A stretch of 41,974 nt of DNA from a virus. Shown here one piece after another: positions 8,016-15,668 of the stretch. The notes below the pieces were generated by a model. It was given only the letters and a program-made list of their open reading frames with translations, was not told the origin of the DNA and made no database searches. Each line of letters begins with the position of its first letter. Position 1 is the stretch's first letter. The position numbers and the translations under genes are program-made. The stretch spans positions 1 through 41,974 of the IMG/VR virus record IMGVR_UViG_3300028925_016008; one strand, given 5' to 3'.

Positions 8016-10142
8016 CTAGCCGCCGTGCTTCATTGCAGTGCGGCGCAGCAGGCGGTCAAAAGAGTCCTGATTCACCATCACCGACACAGGCTCTTTATCA
8101 CCATTGATGTAGAGGTTTGCGGGTACCCGATTGTCAGCGCCAGGCGCTGCCATGGCCGCAACGGACTCGACCATGCCACCATCAGCAAAGCGGCGCATGG
8201 GGATGCCGTTGTTGATCAGGTCGAGATAACCCTTGCCCAGCTTGCGCACAGCTGCCGCTCGGATGACGTACTCTCCGTTACTGAGCAAAGCCGGGATGCT
8301 GTCACTGGTGCCGCTGCCAGGGCCGCGAACGTGGCCGCCGCTGGCGAACTCCGGCAGAGGGCCTACGAAGTCAGCACCAGTGGAGGCAACTCTGACTGGC
8401 AACACAATCTCGGTATTACCGAGGGATGCCGCCAGGTTCTGGATCTGCGTACGCACGGCCTCAATACTTGCGTCGTCAGCTTTGACGCTGACCGGCATGT
8501 TCTTCAGCTTCTCAGCATCCGCCGCAAGTGTTGCCATGCTCACACCGATGGCAGTGATTTTGTCTTCTGCGCGGGTTTGCTCAATGTCGTTTGCGGCCAA
8601 CTCAATAGCCTGCAGCTCTTGGATAAAGCCGCCAAACCCATAGGTGTTCTCACCGGCTGCTGCGAGGTCTTGCAACATTTTTAATGCTGCCTGGGCCTGG
8701 GCCTGGGCACCTTCAACATCGCCCGCTTTAAGCGAAGTCCGAGCCCCAACCTTCAGCGCCTGCGCGCTGCTGTAAGAAGCCTCACCCTCACCTCCAAGGC
8801 CGGCCAGCGCTTCGCTATAGCGCTTCTCGATATCAAGCCGACCCTTCTTGACCTTCTCCAGATCGGCATTGGCTTTTTTCTGGGCGGCTACTAGGGCTTT
8901 GGCTTGTTTCTCGGCGGCATCAACCTGCTGGCCCTGCAGGGTTTTCAGCTCGGCAACATACGCCCGACGATCATCGATCTCTTTCTGTTGCGCCGTTTTT
9001 TCATTTGCGACGCGCTCATCGGCCAAAGACTTGGCCTCTGCTGTCATGCCACCAAGCGTATCGACAATTGATGCTCGAAAGGCAGATAGCGCATTGCGCT
9101 TGGCCGTTAACTCTTCCTTGCTGTACAGCAAGCCATCAATCGTGGTGCTGAGCCCGGTACCGGCAATGCTTCGATCAAGGTCAGCAATTTGCTGATCCAC
9201 CTGATCAAGCTCTGTTACCAAGCCCGCAGAGTTGGCAGTGATAAAAGCGATCCGCTTGCCTAGGTCAACAAACTCAGAAGCGCCCTCTACAGCGGCGCCT
9301 GCCAGACTGGCCAAGGCCGAGGCCAGCTTCACCAAGTTATCAACCACAACTGGGTCGGATAAAGTCTCACCCAATCTGTTAACTGCATTAATCAGAGGCT
9401 GCACATCAGCCTGACCAATCGCCTTATTCCAACGATCAGCAAGAGCGGTCATAGCGCCGCCAACGGTTTCGGGCAGGGACTCGGCTTCCTTTCGCAGCAC
9501 CTCAAGCTGGCTGGTGAGCGCGTTTGTCACAACGTCAGCCGTCAACTCTCCCTGTGCGGCCATATCTTTTAATGCGCCCGTAGGCACGCCCAGGCTATCC
9601 GCCAGCGCCTGCATCAACCGCGGTGCTTGCTCTGCCACGCTGTTGAACTCATCCCCGCGCAGCGCGCCTGAACCCAAGGCCTGGGCAAATTGGATAACGC
9701 CGTTCTCGGCTTCCTGGGCACTGGCCCCGGAAACCCTGAAAGCCGTGGCGACCGCTTCAGTAACCTTGAGAATGTCCTCTTGGCTGCGGCCAGCCTCTTT
9801 AAGTGGGCGGCTTATGCGGCCATACAGGGTTACCAGAGAGGCCAGAGGCGTTTGGGTGCTGGCAGCAATTTTGCGCAGCTCAGACTGGGCGGTGTTGAAC
9901 TCTTCCTGTGACTCTGTTGCGAGCTGCAGGCGGGCATTCATCAGGTTGTAACTGTCCGCCGCAGCGGCAATGCCTTGCACAGCACTCGTCAGCGCAGATA
10001 TGGAGAATGCACCGATCACCGCGCGGCCAGCGGCTTCCAGCTTTTTGTTCATGCTCTCAAGCGAAGAGTTAACCTCCTTGAACGCCTGCTGGGTTTCGTT
10101 TTTGCCACGGATGACAACCTGGGCTTCTGCCTTGCGTGCCAT
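8016..10142 (-). CDS. Tail tape measure protein, 708 aa
   Basis: Sets tail length and is injected during infection. Residues 60-250 carry the conserved tape-measure N-terminal region, with A-A-D-S-Y-N-L-M-N-A-R-L, L-Y-G-R-I and G-A-L-R-G-D-E-F-N-S-V-A-E-Q-A-P-R-L motifs (TIGR02675-like). The middle (about 390-560) is long coiled coil rich in K, E, A and Q. The last 120 residues contain G-G-x-V-R-G-P-G-S-G-T-S-D-S-I-P-A-L-L-S-N-G-E-Y-V-I, frequent near the C-terminus of these proteins. It is preceded by the frameshifted tail assembly chaperone genes, the standard order. At roughly 0.15 nm per residue the tail would be about 105 nm (inference). Confidence 0.92.
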   Translation of the reverse strand: MARKAEAQVVIRGKNETQQAFKEVNSSLESMNKKLEAAGRAVIGAFSISALTSAVQGIAAAADSYNLMNARLQLATESQEEFNTAQSELRKIAASTQTPLASLVTLYGRISRPLKEAGRSQEDILKVTEAVATAFRVSGASAQEAENGVIQFAQALGSGALRGDEFNSVAEQAPRLMQALADSLGVPTGALKDMAAQGELTADVVTNALTSQLEVLRKEAESLPETVGGAMTALADRWNKAIGQADVQPLINAVNRLGETLSDPVVVDNLVKLASALASLAGAAVEGASEFVDLGKRIAFITANSAGLVTELDQVDQQIADLDRSIAGTGLSTTIDGLLYSKEELTAKRNALSAFRASIVDTLGGMTAEAKSLADERVANEKTAQQKEIDDRRAYVAELKTLQGQQVDAAEKQAKALVAAQKKANADLEKVKKGRLDIEKRYSEALAGLGGEGEASYSSAQALKVGARTSLKAGDVEGAQAQAQAALKMLQDLAAAGENTYGFGGFIQELQAIELAANDIEQTRAEDKITAIGVSMATLAADAEKLKNMPVSVKADDASIEAVRTQIQNLAASLGNTEIVLPVRVASTGADFVGPLPEFASGGHVRGPGSGTSDSIPALLSNGEYVIRAAAVRKLGKGYLDLINNGIPMRRFADGGMVESVAAMAAPGADNRVPANLYINGDKEPVSVMVNQDSFDRLLRRTAMKHGG

Positions 10143-10387
10143 CAGTCGAACCCCTTCATGATTTTCTTGAAGTCTTTGGCGTCTGCCTTGGCGCAGCGGG
10201 CAGCAATGATGGAATTGCGCATGTCTTCGCGGCCCTGTTTTTCAGTTGCTTCAAGGTAGAGTTCAACTTGTGCCAGGGTGTAGTCACCCACCTCTGTGGC
10301 GCTATGCCCGGCGCTTATCAGGCGCTGGGCGATAACGGACCACTCAACGCCCTTACCATTGCTGGCAGGGCGTCGACGAAAAAACCC
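10142..10387 (-). CDS. Tail assembly chaperone extension made by -1 frameshift (gpT-like part)
   Basis: This frame continues the upstream chaperone gene after a -1 slip. Its conserved part is V-E-W-S-V-I-A-Q-R-L-I, then a helical stretch ending K-I-M-K-G-F-D. No well-placed start codon with a ribosome site was found, and the first in-frame ATG/GTG candidates lie inside the upstream gene. Joined at the slippery site 10381-10387, the fusion would be 180 residues. Such G/GT pairs chaperone the tape measure protein in many siphoviruses. The stop overlaps the tape measure start as TGATG. Confidence 0.75.
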   Translation of the reverse strand, partial: GFFRRRPASNGKGVEWSVIAQRLISAGHSATEVGDYTLAQVELYLEATEKQGREDMRNSIIAARCAKADAKDFKKIMKGFD

Positions 10388-10683
10388 GTATTCACCCGTA
10401 CGACCTCGGCCAGCACCTGCACACAAATGGCAGAGGGCATAAACCAGAGCTGCCAGCGTTTTAAGCTTGTTGTCGCCAGAAGTACCTTGCGAATTTCACC
10501 GGCGTTCTTGGCCGCGTAGCGGTTTACTTCGGGCACACTGGCCTTTGCAAAAAGCTCGACAAGAGCGCCTGCCGTTTTCCCGTACTGCTCAAAATGCCGC
10601 AGCTTGACCGGGTAAACCATCACAGTACGACCCCGCACCTCAATGGCCTCGGGCGTTGGGTACATTATTTCAAGCGCGCTCAT
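10318..10683 (-). CDS. Tail assembly chaperone (gpG-like), 121 aa
   Basis: Probable tail assembly chaperone, positioned between the tail tube gene and the tape measure gene. The start at 10683 has GGAGA upstream and follows a terminator. The sequence begins M-S-A-L-E-I-M-Y-P-T-P and has a conserved-looking V-Y-P-V-K-L-R-H-F core. Near its end the codons G-F-F lie on the slippery heptamer G_GGT_TTT. A minority of ribosomes should slip and make the 180-aa fusion with the following frame. Confidence 0.8.
   Translation of the reverse strand: MSALEIMYPTPEAIEVRGRTVMVYPVKLRHFEQYGKTAGALVELFAKASVPEVNRYAAKNAGEIRKVLLATTSLKRWQLWFMPSAICVQVLAEVVRVNTGFFVDALPAMVRALSGPLSPSA
10381..10387 (-). promoter_or_regulatory. 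-1 programmed frameshift slippery site G_GGT_TTT
   Basis: The minus strand reads GGGTTTT, with zero-frame codons GGT and TTT, a canonical X_XXY_YYZ heptamer. Nine nt downstream is a stem-loop (10371-10349) with a 5-bp GCCCT/AGGGC outer stem, a 3-bp CCA/TGG inner stem and a GCAA tetraloop. The -1 frame leads exactly into the downstream chaperone frame ending at 10142. Confidence 0.85.
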
Positions 10684-10698
10684 ACAATCTCCGGGCAT

Positions 10699-10726
10699 TA
10701 AAAAACCCGCCGAGGCGGGTTTTTTT
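10699..10726. terminator. Bidirectional intrinsic terminator
   Basis: A-run, CCCGC/GCGGG stem and T-run (10699-10726) form a near-perfect palindrome usable on both strands. It separates the secreted-protein gene from the tail chaperone gene and overlaps the former's TAA stop. Confidence 0.85.
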
Positions 10727-11183
10727 AGTTCCAGTAGGTGAAGCACCCACGGGTATCTACATACAAATATCTGTTTCGGTACTCGTCAATGGGATAAACC
10801 CACTGCTCGCCGCTGGCGCTGCTATTAATCTCGCTGGGCGCGCCCCATATACCGCGCACATCATCGCCCGTCATACCTAAGACTATTTCTCCGCGACCTC
10901 TCGCATAAGCGATATCGACCTGCGTCAAATCTCCGCAATGGTTGAATGTCCGCTTAACTCTCGGCCTAGGTGGCTGCGTTGACGGCTTTGCCATTTTAAC
11001 AGCAGGCCCATCACCACTAGGCCTGGGCGGCTGACTGATAGTTACTGATTGCTGTGTTGCGCCTTCTGAGCAGCCATATTGTGAAAATGTGACCTTGCCT
11101 TTGCTGTCTACACACTTGGTAACCGGGCTGCCATAGGCGCAGGTGCAGGCGAATGCAATCAAAACAAAGGTAAATCGGCGCAC
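10725..11183 (-). CDS. Secreted DUF4124-like protein, 152 aa (probable moron)
   Basis: A signal peptide is clear (M-R-R-F-T-F then a hydrophobic core to about residue 18). Next comes K-C-V-D-S-K-G-K-V-T-F-S-Q-Y-G-C, typical of DUF4124 periplasmic proteins, where two Cys may form a disulfide. After a Pro-rich linker, the C-terminal part has G-M-T-G-D-D-V-R-G-I-W-G-A-P, resembling SmpA/OmlA-like motifs, and ends with another Cys. The start is GTG with an AGGGA ribosome site that lies inside an 8-bp hairpin. Flanking terminators and an unrelated role in a tail operon suggest a lysogenic-conversion gene. Confidence 0.7.
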   Translation of the reverse strand: MRRFTFVLIAFACTCAYGSPVTKCVDSKGKVTFSQYGCSEGATQQSVTISQPPRPSGDGPAVKMAKPSTQPPRPRVKRTFNHCGDLTQVDIAYARGRGEIVLGMTGDDVRGIWGAPSEINSSASGEQWVYPIDEYRNRYLYVDTRGCFTYWN

Positions 11184-11190
11184 AGGGCTT

Positions 11191-11213
11191 CCCTCCCAAT
11201 TGATATGGGAGGG
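11191..11213 (-). promoter_or_regulatory. Hairpin sequestering the ribosome site of the DUF4124-like gene
   Basis: A perfect 8-bp stem (CCCTCCCA with TGGGAGGG, 7-nt loop). Its 3' arm on the minus strand contains the GGGAGGG ribosome site for the GTG at 11183. There is no T-run, so it is not a terminator. Confidence 0.6.
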
Positions 11214-11230
11214 AATGTAGCACGCCCCTA

Positions 11231-11761
11231 TTAGGTGATCACATCCATCTCAATCTTGAAGAACTGCGACAGGCCAGCGGTAACGATGCTGGTGTCGATC
11301 AGCACTTCGCCGGTAATTTCCAGGGCGCCGAAGTCATCACCGATGAAGCCCAGGCCCTGAGCAGCGCCGATCTTGGCGCGGTGTACGGTGACGGTCACGG
11401 TCTTGCCGGTGGCTGCTTCGTTCAAACCTTCGAACACCATCTCGAAGGTTTGCGCGCCAGTGGTCAGCGCCTCGATGGTGGCCTTGGTCGGCGTGTTGCT
11501 GTCGATATCGACAGTTCCGAACAGCACCATGGCCAGGTTCTCGGGGCTCAGGTCATGCAGAGTTGCGGTGAACTCCACCGACTCAATGCGGTTGACCTGA
11601 GCATAGGTGCCGCCGCCGGCGCTGCGGTAGTTTGGCAGCTTGATGATGTTCTCGTTTACGTTGAACTGCAGCGCAGACACGTTGCCGACGTCGCGGGCGA
11701 TGCCGCCAGCTTCCGGGGTGAGCTTAACGATGCCCTTGCCCATGTATGCATAGTTGGCCAT
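11231..11761 (-). CDS. Major tail tube protein, 176 aa
   Basis: Position between the tail completion protein and the tail chaperones is standard for the major tail protein of siphoviruses. The sequence is beta-rich and begins with M-A-N-Y-A-Y-M-G-K-G-I-V-K-L. It carries the P-N-Y-R-S-A-G-G-G-T-Y motif and a V-E-F-T-A-T-L-H-D-L-S-P-E-N-L-A-M-V-L-F-G block, typical of tail tube proteins that start by describing a base fold. The ribosome site AGAGGAAA precedes the ATG, and a strong terminator lies just upstream, so its transcription may be tuned separately. Confidence 0.8.
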   Translation of the reverse strand: MANYAYMGKGIVKLTPEAGGIARDVGNVSALQFNVNENIIKLPNYRSAGGGTYAQVNRIESVEFTATLHDLSPENLAMVLFGTVDIDSNTPTKATIEALTTGAQTFEMVFEGLNEAATGKTVTVTVHRAKIGAAQGLGFIGDDFGALEITGEVLIDTSIVTAGLSQFFKIEMDVIT

Positions 11762-11781
11762 TTGCGGGTTTCCTCTAGGCG

Positions 11782-11804
11782 AAAAAAAAACCCGCGAATG
11801 CGGG
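11782..11804 (-). terminator. Intrinsic terminator upstream of the tail tube gene
   Basis: A CCCGC/GCGGG stem (11791-11804, 4-nt loop) is followed on the minus strand by nine T. Confidence 0.8.
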
Positions 11805-11824
11805 CTGTTGGTAAGTGAGTGGGG

Positions 11825-12256
11825 TCAGTAGGTTTCGATGTATCGCATGGTCAAGGACACAACCACGTTGCGGAACGTGCTGCCTTCGCTTTCTGGGTCA
11901 AACTCGGCGGACTCTTCAAACTGCCAGCCGCTGGCCAGTGGGCGCAGCATGGGCAGCGGGTCAGCGCCGATGGTTTTGATGATGTCGTGGTGCAGGCGCT
12001 GCAGGTCTTGCAGGGTGGCAGTGCGCGGGAAAACGCCCTGAATATGGTAGGTAGCAGAGCGCAGCCACTTGTTGCCTACCTCGTTTTCTTTAACATCTTC
12101 GGCAACGCGCACCAGGATGCATGGCAGCGGTGCTTTATCGGGCTTGTTCTGGCCAAAGCCGTACACGCCCATGATTTCGGTATAAAAGCCGGCGGCCTGC
12201 TTGATGGCGCCCAGCCGGGTTTCGATGGCCTCGGATAGCTCGGTTGCTTTGCTCAT
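11825..12256 (-). CDS. Tail completion/terminator-like minor tail protein, 143 aa
   Basis: Likely caps the tail tube at the head-proximal end, as lambda gpU does. The start at 12256 overlaps the previous stop as ATGA. Features are an N-terminal helix (S-K-A-T-E-L-S-E-A-I-E-T-R-L), a central strand region with P-C-I-L-V-R-V-A-E-D, and C-terminal V-V-S-L-T-M-R-Y, all common in minor tail/tail terminator proteins. The assignment rests on size and place between the gpZ-like gene and the tube gene. Confidence 0.6.
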   Translation of the reverse strand: MSKATELSEAIETRLGAIKQAAGFYTEIMGVYGFGQNKPDKAPLPCILVRVAEDVKENEVGNKWLRSATYHIQGVFPRTATLQDLQRLHHDIIKTIGADPLPMLRPLASGWQFEESAEFDPESEGSTFRNVVVSLTMRYIETY

Positions 12257-12858
12257 CGCACACCCTTGTCGATTTCTTTCTGCATGCGCTTGGCGAAGTC
12301 CTGCTGCAGGAAGTCGCTGATCCACAACATGGTCTGGTTGGTGGTTAGCTGCTTAAACCAGTAAGCGGTGCTCGGGCCTAGCGCAGCGCTCAGCGCCTTT
12401 TTGTAGGCGTAGGTTTTGCCGCGGGCGGTTGTCTTGCTGCTGCGCGTACTCAGCGGCGCTTGCCGGCTGCTGGCAGGGTTTACAAACCCGGCGGCAACCT
12501 TGCGGCCACGCAGGCCGTACACATAGATGCGCGCCCTGGTTGGGGCCAGCACTTCGAATACCCAGCGGCGGTAATCGTCCACCCGCACCCCTGAGCCGCT
12601 GGGGATAATGCGGCTGTTCATGCGGCCCCTGCGGGCGCGCTTGATGGTGAGCTTGCCGCGCAGGTCGGCATTACCCAGGCGGCTACCCAGCACGGAGCTT
12701 TTAAACAGTTTGCTCATGGGCTTCACGTAGCGATCTGTGCGGCCTTTTGTTGCGGTGCTGTTGAGTGCGCCGCGCAGCACGGGATCAACTTTCTTGCCGT
12801 GCTCGGCCAGTTGCTTCTGTGCCTGCTTGAGGCCTATCACTTGAATGGTGACGTTCAC
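12253..12858 (-). CDS. Minor tail protein, gpZ/HK97 gp10-like, 201 aa
   Basis: A basic protein starting M-N-V-T-I-Q-V-I-G-L-K-Q-A-Q-K-Q-L, then R-G-A-L-N-S-T-A-T-K-G-R-T, the usual opening of gpZ/gp10-like head-tail joining proteins. It contains a K-L-T-I-K-R-A-R-R-G-R stretch and a long C-terminal helical part. It overlaps the head-tail adaptor gene by 4 nt and the next gene by ATGA. Slightly longer than the family's usual size because of the basic insert around residues 105-165. Confidence 0.65.
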   Translation of the reverse strand: MNVTIQVIGLKQAQKQLAEHGKKVDPVLRGALNSTATKGRTDRYVKPMSKLFKSSVLGSRLGNADLRGKLTIKRARRGRMNSRIIPSGSGVRVDDYRRWVFEVLAPTRARIYVYGLRGRKVAAGFVNPASSRQAPLSTRSSKTTARGKTYAYKKALSAALGPSTAYWFKQLTTNQTMLWISDFLQQDFAKRMQKEIDKGVR

Positions 12859-13406
12859 GCAACAAGTTCCAGCCAGAGCCCGCGCACCACGCCATCATCA
12901 CTCTCGCGGGCGTAGGCGATGACGTTGTAGAGGGTGCTGGCGATCAACAGTTGGTCGCCCTCTTCCGGGCGGCCTACCTCGATCACGGCCACCTCGGCCT
13001 TGGTCTTGTAGTCCGTGACCTGGCCGAGATCATCCAGGTACGGCGCCGAGTGCGTCAGGTGCACACGGCAGGCAACTGGCACGCCGCCTTGCGGGCGGTA
13101 TTCGGCGGGCACACCGATGAACTCGTCCGCTGTGATCCGCAGTTCGGCCTTGTTGCCGAGCGGGTCGCGGGCGCTGGTGATATGGAACAGCCGGCAGCCT
13201 TGGCGCAGATACCGGCCCTGCACGATCCGGGGACTGAATCGAGCACGGATGTCGACACGGGCCGGGCTGCGCAGGCCGGAGGGCATAGGCGGTTCTGCCG
13301 ATTCCTTCGCGATGATGCCGACCCATAGCTGGCCCAAATCGACCGGGCACAGGCCCGCATTCAGCTCCAGCAGCGTGGCGGGGTGACGGAGTTCGCCGAG
13401 TCTCAT
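12855..13406 (-). CDS. Head-tail adaptor (head closure) protein with C-terminal extension, 183 aa
   Basis: Residues 1-100 match the layout of the SPP1 gp16/Phage_H_T_join group: L-R-H-P-A-T-L-L-E, a W-V-G-I-I-A-K-E strand, S-P-A-R-V-D-I-R-A-R-F-S, and a final R-L-F-H-I-T-S-A-R-D-P strand pair. Family members are usually about 100-120 residues. Here about 75 more follow, with another strand-rich unit (V-I-E-V-G-R-P-E-E-G-D-Q-L and V-R-G-L-W-L-E-L). The extension may be a fused second connector. ATGA overlaps join it to both neighbours. Confidence 0.65.
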   Translation of the reverse strand: MRLGELRHPATLLELNAGLCPVDLGQLWVGIIAKESAEPPMPSGLRSPARVDIRARFSPRIVQGRYLRQGCRLFHITSARDPLGNKAELRITADEFIGVPAEYRPQGGVPVACRVHLTHSAPYLDDLGQVTDYKTKAEVAVIEVGRPEEGDQLLIASTLYNVIAYARESDDGVVRGLWLELVA

Positions 13407-13723
13407 ATGCCCAGCCCGACACGGTAGAAGTGCAGCAGGGTTTCCGCTGCCTTGCGGTTTGCAACGATGGTGCCCATCACGGTGTTTTCGCGGTGCTGGT
13501 CGAAGTCAGCGATCAGCAGCAACAGGGCGCGCTTGATGGATGCGGGAACGGGAACCGGGTCGCCTTCCTCGTCGGCCCACGGAATCGGGCGACCGATGTA
13601 CTGGCTGGCGTAATCGATGGCCTGCAGTTCCAGCGATTCCAGCCAGTCGTCCTGACTGTCGTCATCCGGGCACAGACGAAGCTGGGCGCGGATTTCCTGA
13701 ATCGTAAGCACGGCAGTCGCCAT
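13403..13723 (-). CDS. Head-tail connector protein, gp6-like, 106 aa
   Basis: Probable connector that binds under the portal. It is short, helical and starts with a T-I-Q-E-I-R-A-Q-L-R-L segment, followed by a D-D-x-x-x-D acid patch and A-S-I-K-R-A-L-L-L-L-I-A-D-F, as in HK97 gp6/YqbG-type connectors. It sits between a cargo gene cassette and the head-tail adaptor, and shares a stop/start overlap with the methyltransferase gene upstream. Confidence 0.7.
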   Translation of the reverse strand: MATAVLTIQEIRAQLRLCPDDDSQDDWLESLELQAIDYASQYIGRPIPWADEEGDPVPVPASIKRALLLLIADFDQHRENTVMGTIVANRKAAETLLHFYRVGLGI

Positions 13724-14337
13724 CAGCCGAACCTCCGGAACGCAAAGCTGCTGATGCCTTCGCGGCCAAGCTCAGACTCAGCCTCGTTGATTTCCACACA
13801 GCCAAAGCCCTGGCGGGCAAACCAGCCAATCAGGCCTTGCAGCGTGAAGTACCAGATGTGCTCGCCGGGCTTGAAGTGCTTGGAGCGCAGGCAGTCGAAC
13901 TGGCCCAGGTAGATAGGCATGGAAACAAACACCCACTCACCCGCACGCGCCACCAGTTGCTCAGGATCTGGCACGTGCTCCAGGCTGTCCCAGCAGGTCA
14001 GCACCTCGGCGTGGTTGGCGTAGATATCGAAATACAGGCCACTGCCACACAACCAGCTTATCGCCTCGGGGTTCACGTCATAGCCGTGGCCGCCAGACTC
14101 CTGCACGAAACGGCCGCCACCGATTCCGATATCCACCGGCAGCAGCTCGGTGTGGCGCTGCACCATGGCCACGCGGGCTCGGGTGAGCGCGGCGCCCATC
14201 TCCGAGGCATCCAGCGCCTGGTACTTCTCAAAGTACGGGCCTGAGTAATCCATGGGCGGGCGCGGGTGGTATCCCATGCCCAGCTCATCAGACCACAGCA
14301 GGCAGTCGGTCAGTCCATTCGGCAAAGCGCTGGTCAT
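13723..14337 (-). CDS. Class I SAM-dependent methyltransferase, 204 aa
   Basis: The SAM-binding motif V-D-I-G-I-G-G-G-R-F-V (near residue 70) is followed by G-Y-D-V-N-P-E-A-I-S-W-L and by T-C-W-D-S-L-E-H-V-P-D-P, the standard order for type-11/class I methyltransferases. Nothing points to DNA as substrate, and the lack of a DPPY/SPPF motif argues against a DNA methyltransferase. The start at 14337 is 50 nt inside the previous gene. It forms a cassette with the glycosyltransferase-like and MptE-like genes next to it, so a sugar or polysaccharide substrate is possible. Confidence 0.65.
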   Translation of the reverse strand: MTSALPNGLTDCLLWSDELGMGYHPRPPMDYSGPYFEKYQALDASEMGAALTRARVAMVQRHTELLPVDIGIGGGRFVQESGGHGYDVNPEAISWLCGSGLYFDIYANHAEVLTCWDSLEHVPDPEQLVARAGEWVFVSMPIYLGQFDCLRSKHFKPGEHIWYFTLQGLIGWFARQGFGCVEINEAESELGREGISSFAFRRFG

Positions 14338-15121
14338 AGTCGGGAATTCTCTTGTCGCAGGTGTGCTCCCGCTGCGTGCAGCGGCAGAAGTTGTCCGGCA
14401 CCGCAAACGCTATGCGGGTCAGATCCATGGTTGGCGCGGTGATCAGTTCGGGGGCGTTGTAGCCACCCTGCCCTCCGCAGACGATCCAGGCGGGGATCTT
14501 GGCGGCAATCGCTGCTGGCACAATCCAGCCGATGCCGCCGATCACAGCCACAGCTCCCTGCAGCAGGGCCAGCAGTTGCTCAACCGGCAGCTCGCCCGCG
14601 TGATAGCGGATATCGGCCGGCGGCAGTGGCTCGAGCGCCCATTCCATGCCGTCCTCCAGATCGGCCACGGAAACCACCGTGAAGCCGCGCCGGCGCATCT
14701 CGGCAGCCGCCTGAGCCACGTACTCCGGCAGCGGGTTGCGCGAATCCGCCCGCCACTCTGATCGGAGGGTGACCGGGCGCACCACGATGTAGCGCCCACC
14801 AACCGGGGATGGCCCGAAGTCCGGCAAATCAAACTCTCCGGGCTGGCGGCCGAACTTGGCGGCCATGCCGGGAATGATGCCGGCCTGCCCATACGCAACT
14901 TGGGTGATTCGCCCTCGCGGTGCCCGTTCCCAGGCGGCATGCCGGCGCATGTTCTTGGCCTGCGTGCGCAGCTTGGTGTCTGGCTTTACCAGCCGGACCA
15001 TAGGCAGATCGGCGTACAGCTCAGGCCATGGCGTTTCCAGCCAGACCGGATGCTTAAGACCCTTTAGGAAGGCCCGCTGGTAGATGTTGTCTCCCAGTCC
15101 CTTCATGCCCTGGATGTGCAA
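14288..15121 (-). CDS. GT-B-like glycosyltransferase (family-9-like), 277 aa
   Basis: The N-terminus I-Q-G-M-K-G-L-G-D-N-I-Y-Q-R resembles the first loop of heptosyltransferase-like GT-B folds, a glycine-rich loop then helix. The C-terminal half has A-V-I-G-G-I-G-W-I-V-P-A-A-I and I-V-C-G-G-Q-G-G-Y-N, like the donor-binding domain. The start is TTG at 15121, supported by GGAGG 6 nt upstream and by keeping the conserved start. Such genes occur near head genes in some Pseudomonas phages. The substrate is unknown. Confidence 0.55.
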   Translation of the reverse strand: MHIQGMKGLGDNIYQRAFLKGLKHPVWLETPWPELYADLPMVRLVKPDTKLRTQAKNMRRHAAWERAPRGRITQVAYGQAGIIPGMAAKFGRQPGEFDLPDFGPSPVGGRYIVVRPVTLRSEWRADSRNPLPEYVAQAAAEMRRRGFTVVSVADLEDGMEWALEPLPPADIRYHAGELPVEQLLALLQGAVAVIGGIGWIVPAAIAAKIPAWIVCGGQGGYNAPELITAPTMDLTRIAFAVPDNFCRCTQREHTCDKRIPDYDQRFAEWTDRLPAVV

Positions 15122-15668
15122 GGGCGTCCTCCAGCCGCATGCGCGGAAAGCAGTCGATGGCGGTTGAGCGGCTGCAATTCAGCACCTCAACACCCGCCAC
15201 GGCCGCTGCCGTCGCGCGGAACAGTGCCGGCCACTGGTCGACGCTGCCGGCATTGCCCATGGGCGCCGGGTGATCGGCATGCCAATGGGCACGACCGCCG
15301 CGGTGCTTGCAGTCAAAGCCGAGCAGAAGGATGCGGCTGGCGCCGCTGTGGGCAGCCAACTCAATCGAACCAGCGCCGGAGTTGTGAAATGCCAGGCGTA
15401 GCTTGCGCACCCCTGGAACGGTAGAGGCCGACCAGCGCTCGCCGGCAAACCCGGAAGCGGCCTCTCGGTAGTGCTGCCACCACTGGGCATCGGCTGCGAA
15501 TAGCGCATCGGCCCAGGGCACCAGCTGGAATGAATTATTGGCGACGACTACTGCGCGCCCGGCTTGCTTTTCGCGCCACGCGCGGACCGACTCAACGTCT
15601 GCTCCGGTGAGGCTTGGGCCGCTTGCGATGCAGACGACTTCCCGCCAGCGGCCTTGGCGGGGGGGTGA
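15054..15668 (-). CDS. MptE-like/DUF115-like protein, apparently without an in-frame start
   Basis: Coding continues far upstream of the nearest start codon. The GTG at 15521 would remove a conserved-looking region: E-V-V-C-I-A-S-G-P-S-L-T, then W-R-E-K and V-V-V-A-N-N-S-F-Q-L. The frame is open to a TGA at 15669-15671, with no ATG, GTG or TTG between 15668 and 15522. A seven-C run at 15659-15665 lies just after an in-frame-by-one GTG (15672). A one-nucleotide change there, or a -1 slip from the upstream 82-aa frame, would restore a full gene. The C-terminal half has N-S-G-A-G and L-L-L-G-F-D-C-K-H, as in DUF115-type enzymes tied to surface sugars. Confidence 0.55.
   Translation of the reverse strand, partial: SPPRQGRWREVVCIASGPSLTGADVESVRAWREKQAGRAVVVANNSFQLVPWADALFAADAQWWQHYREAASGFAGERWSASTVPGVRKLRLAFHNSGAGSIELAAHSGASRILLLGFDCKHRGGRAHWHADHPAPMGNAGSVDQWPALFRATAAAVAGVEVLNCSRSTAIDCFPRMRLEDALAHPGHEGTGRQHLPAGLPKGS

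Noticed and set aside
10372-10378. Palindrome GTCGAC near the frameshift site
   Set aside because: Short; lies in the spacer before the stem-loop that better explains the signal.
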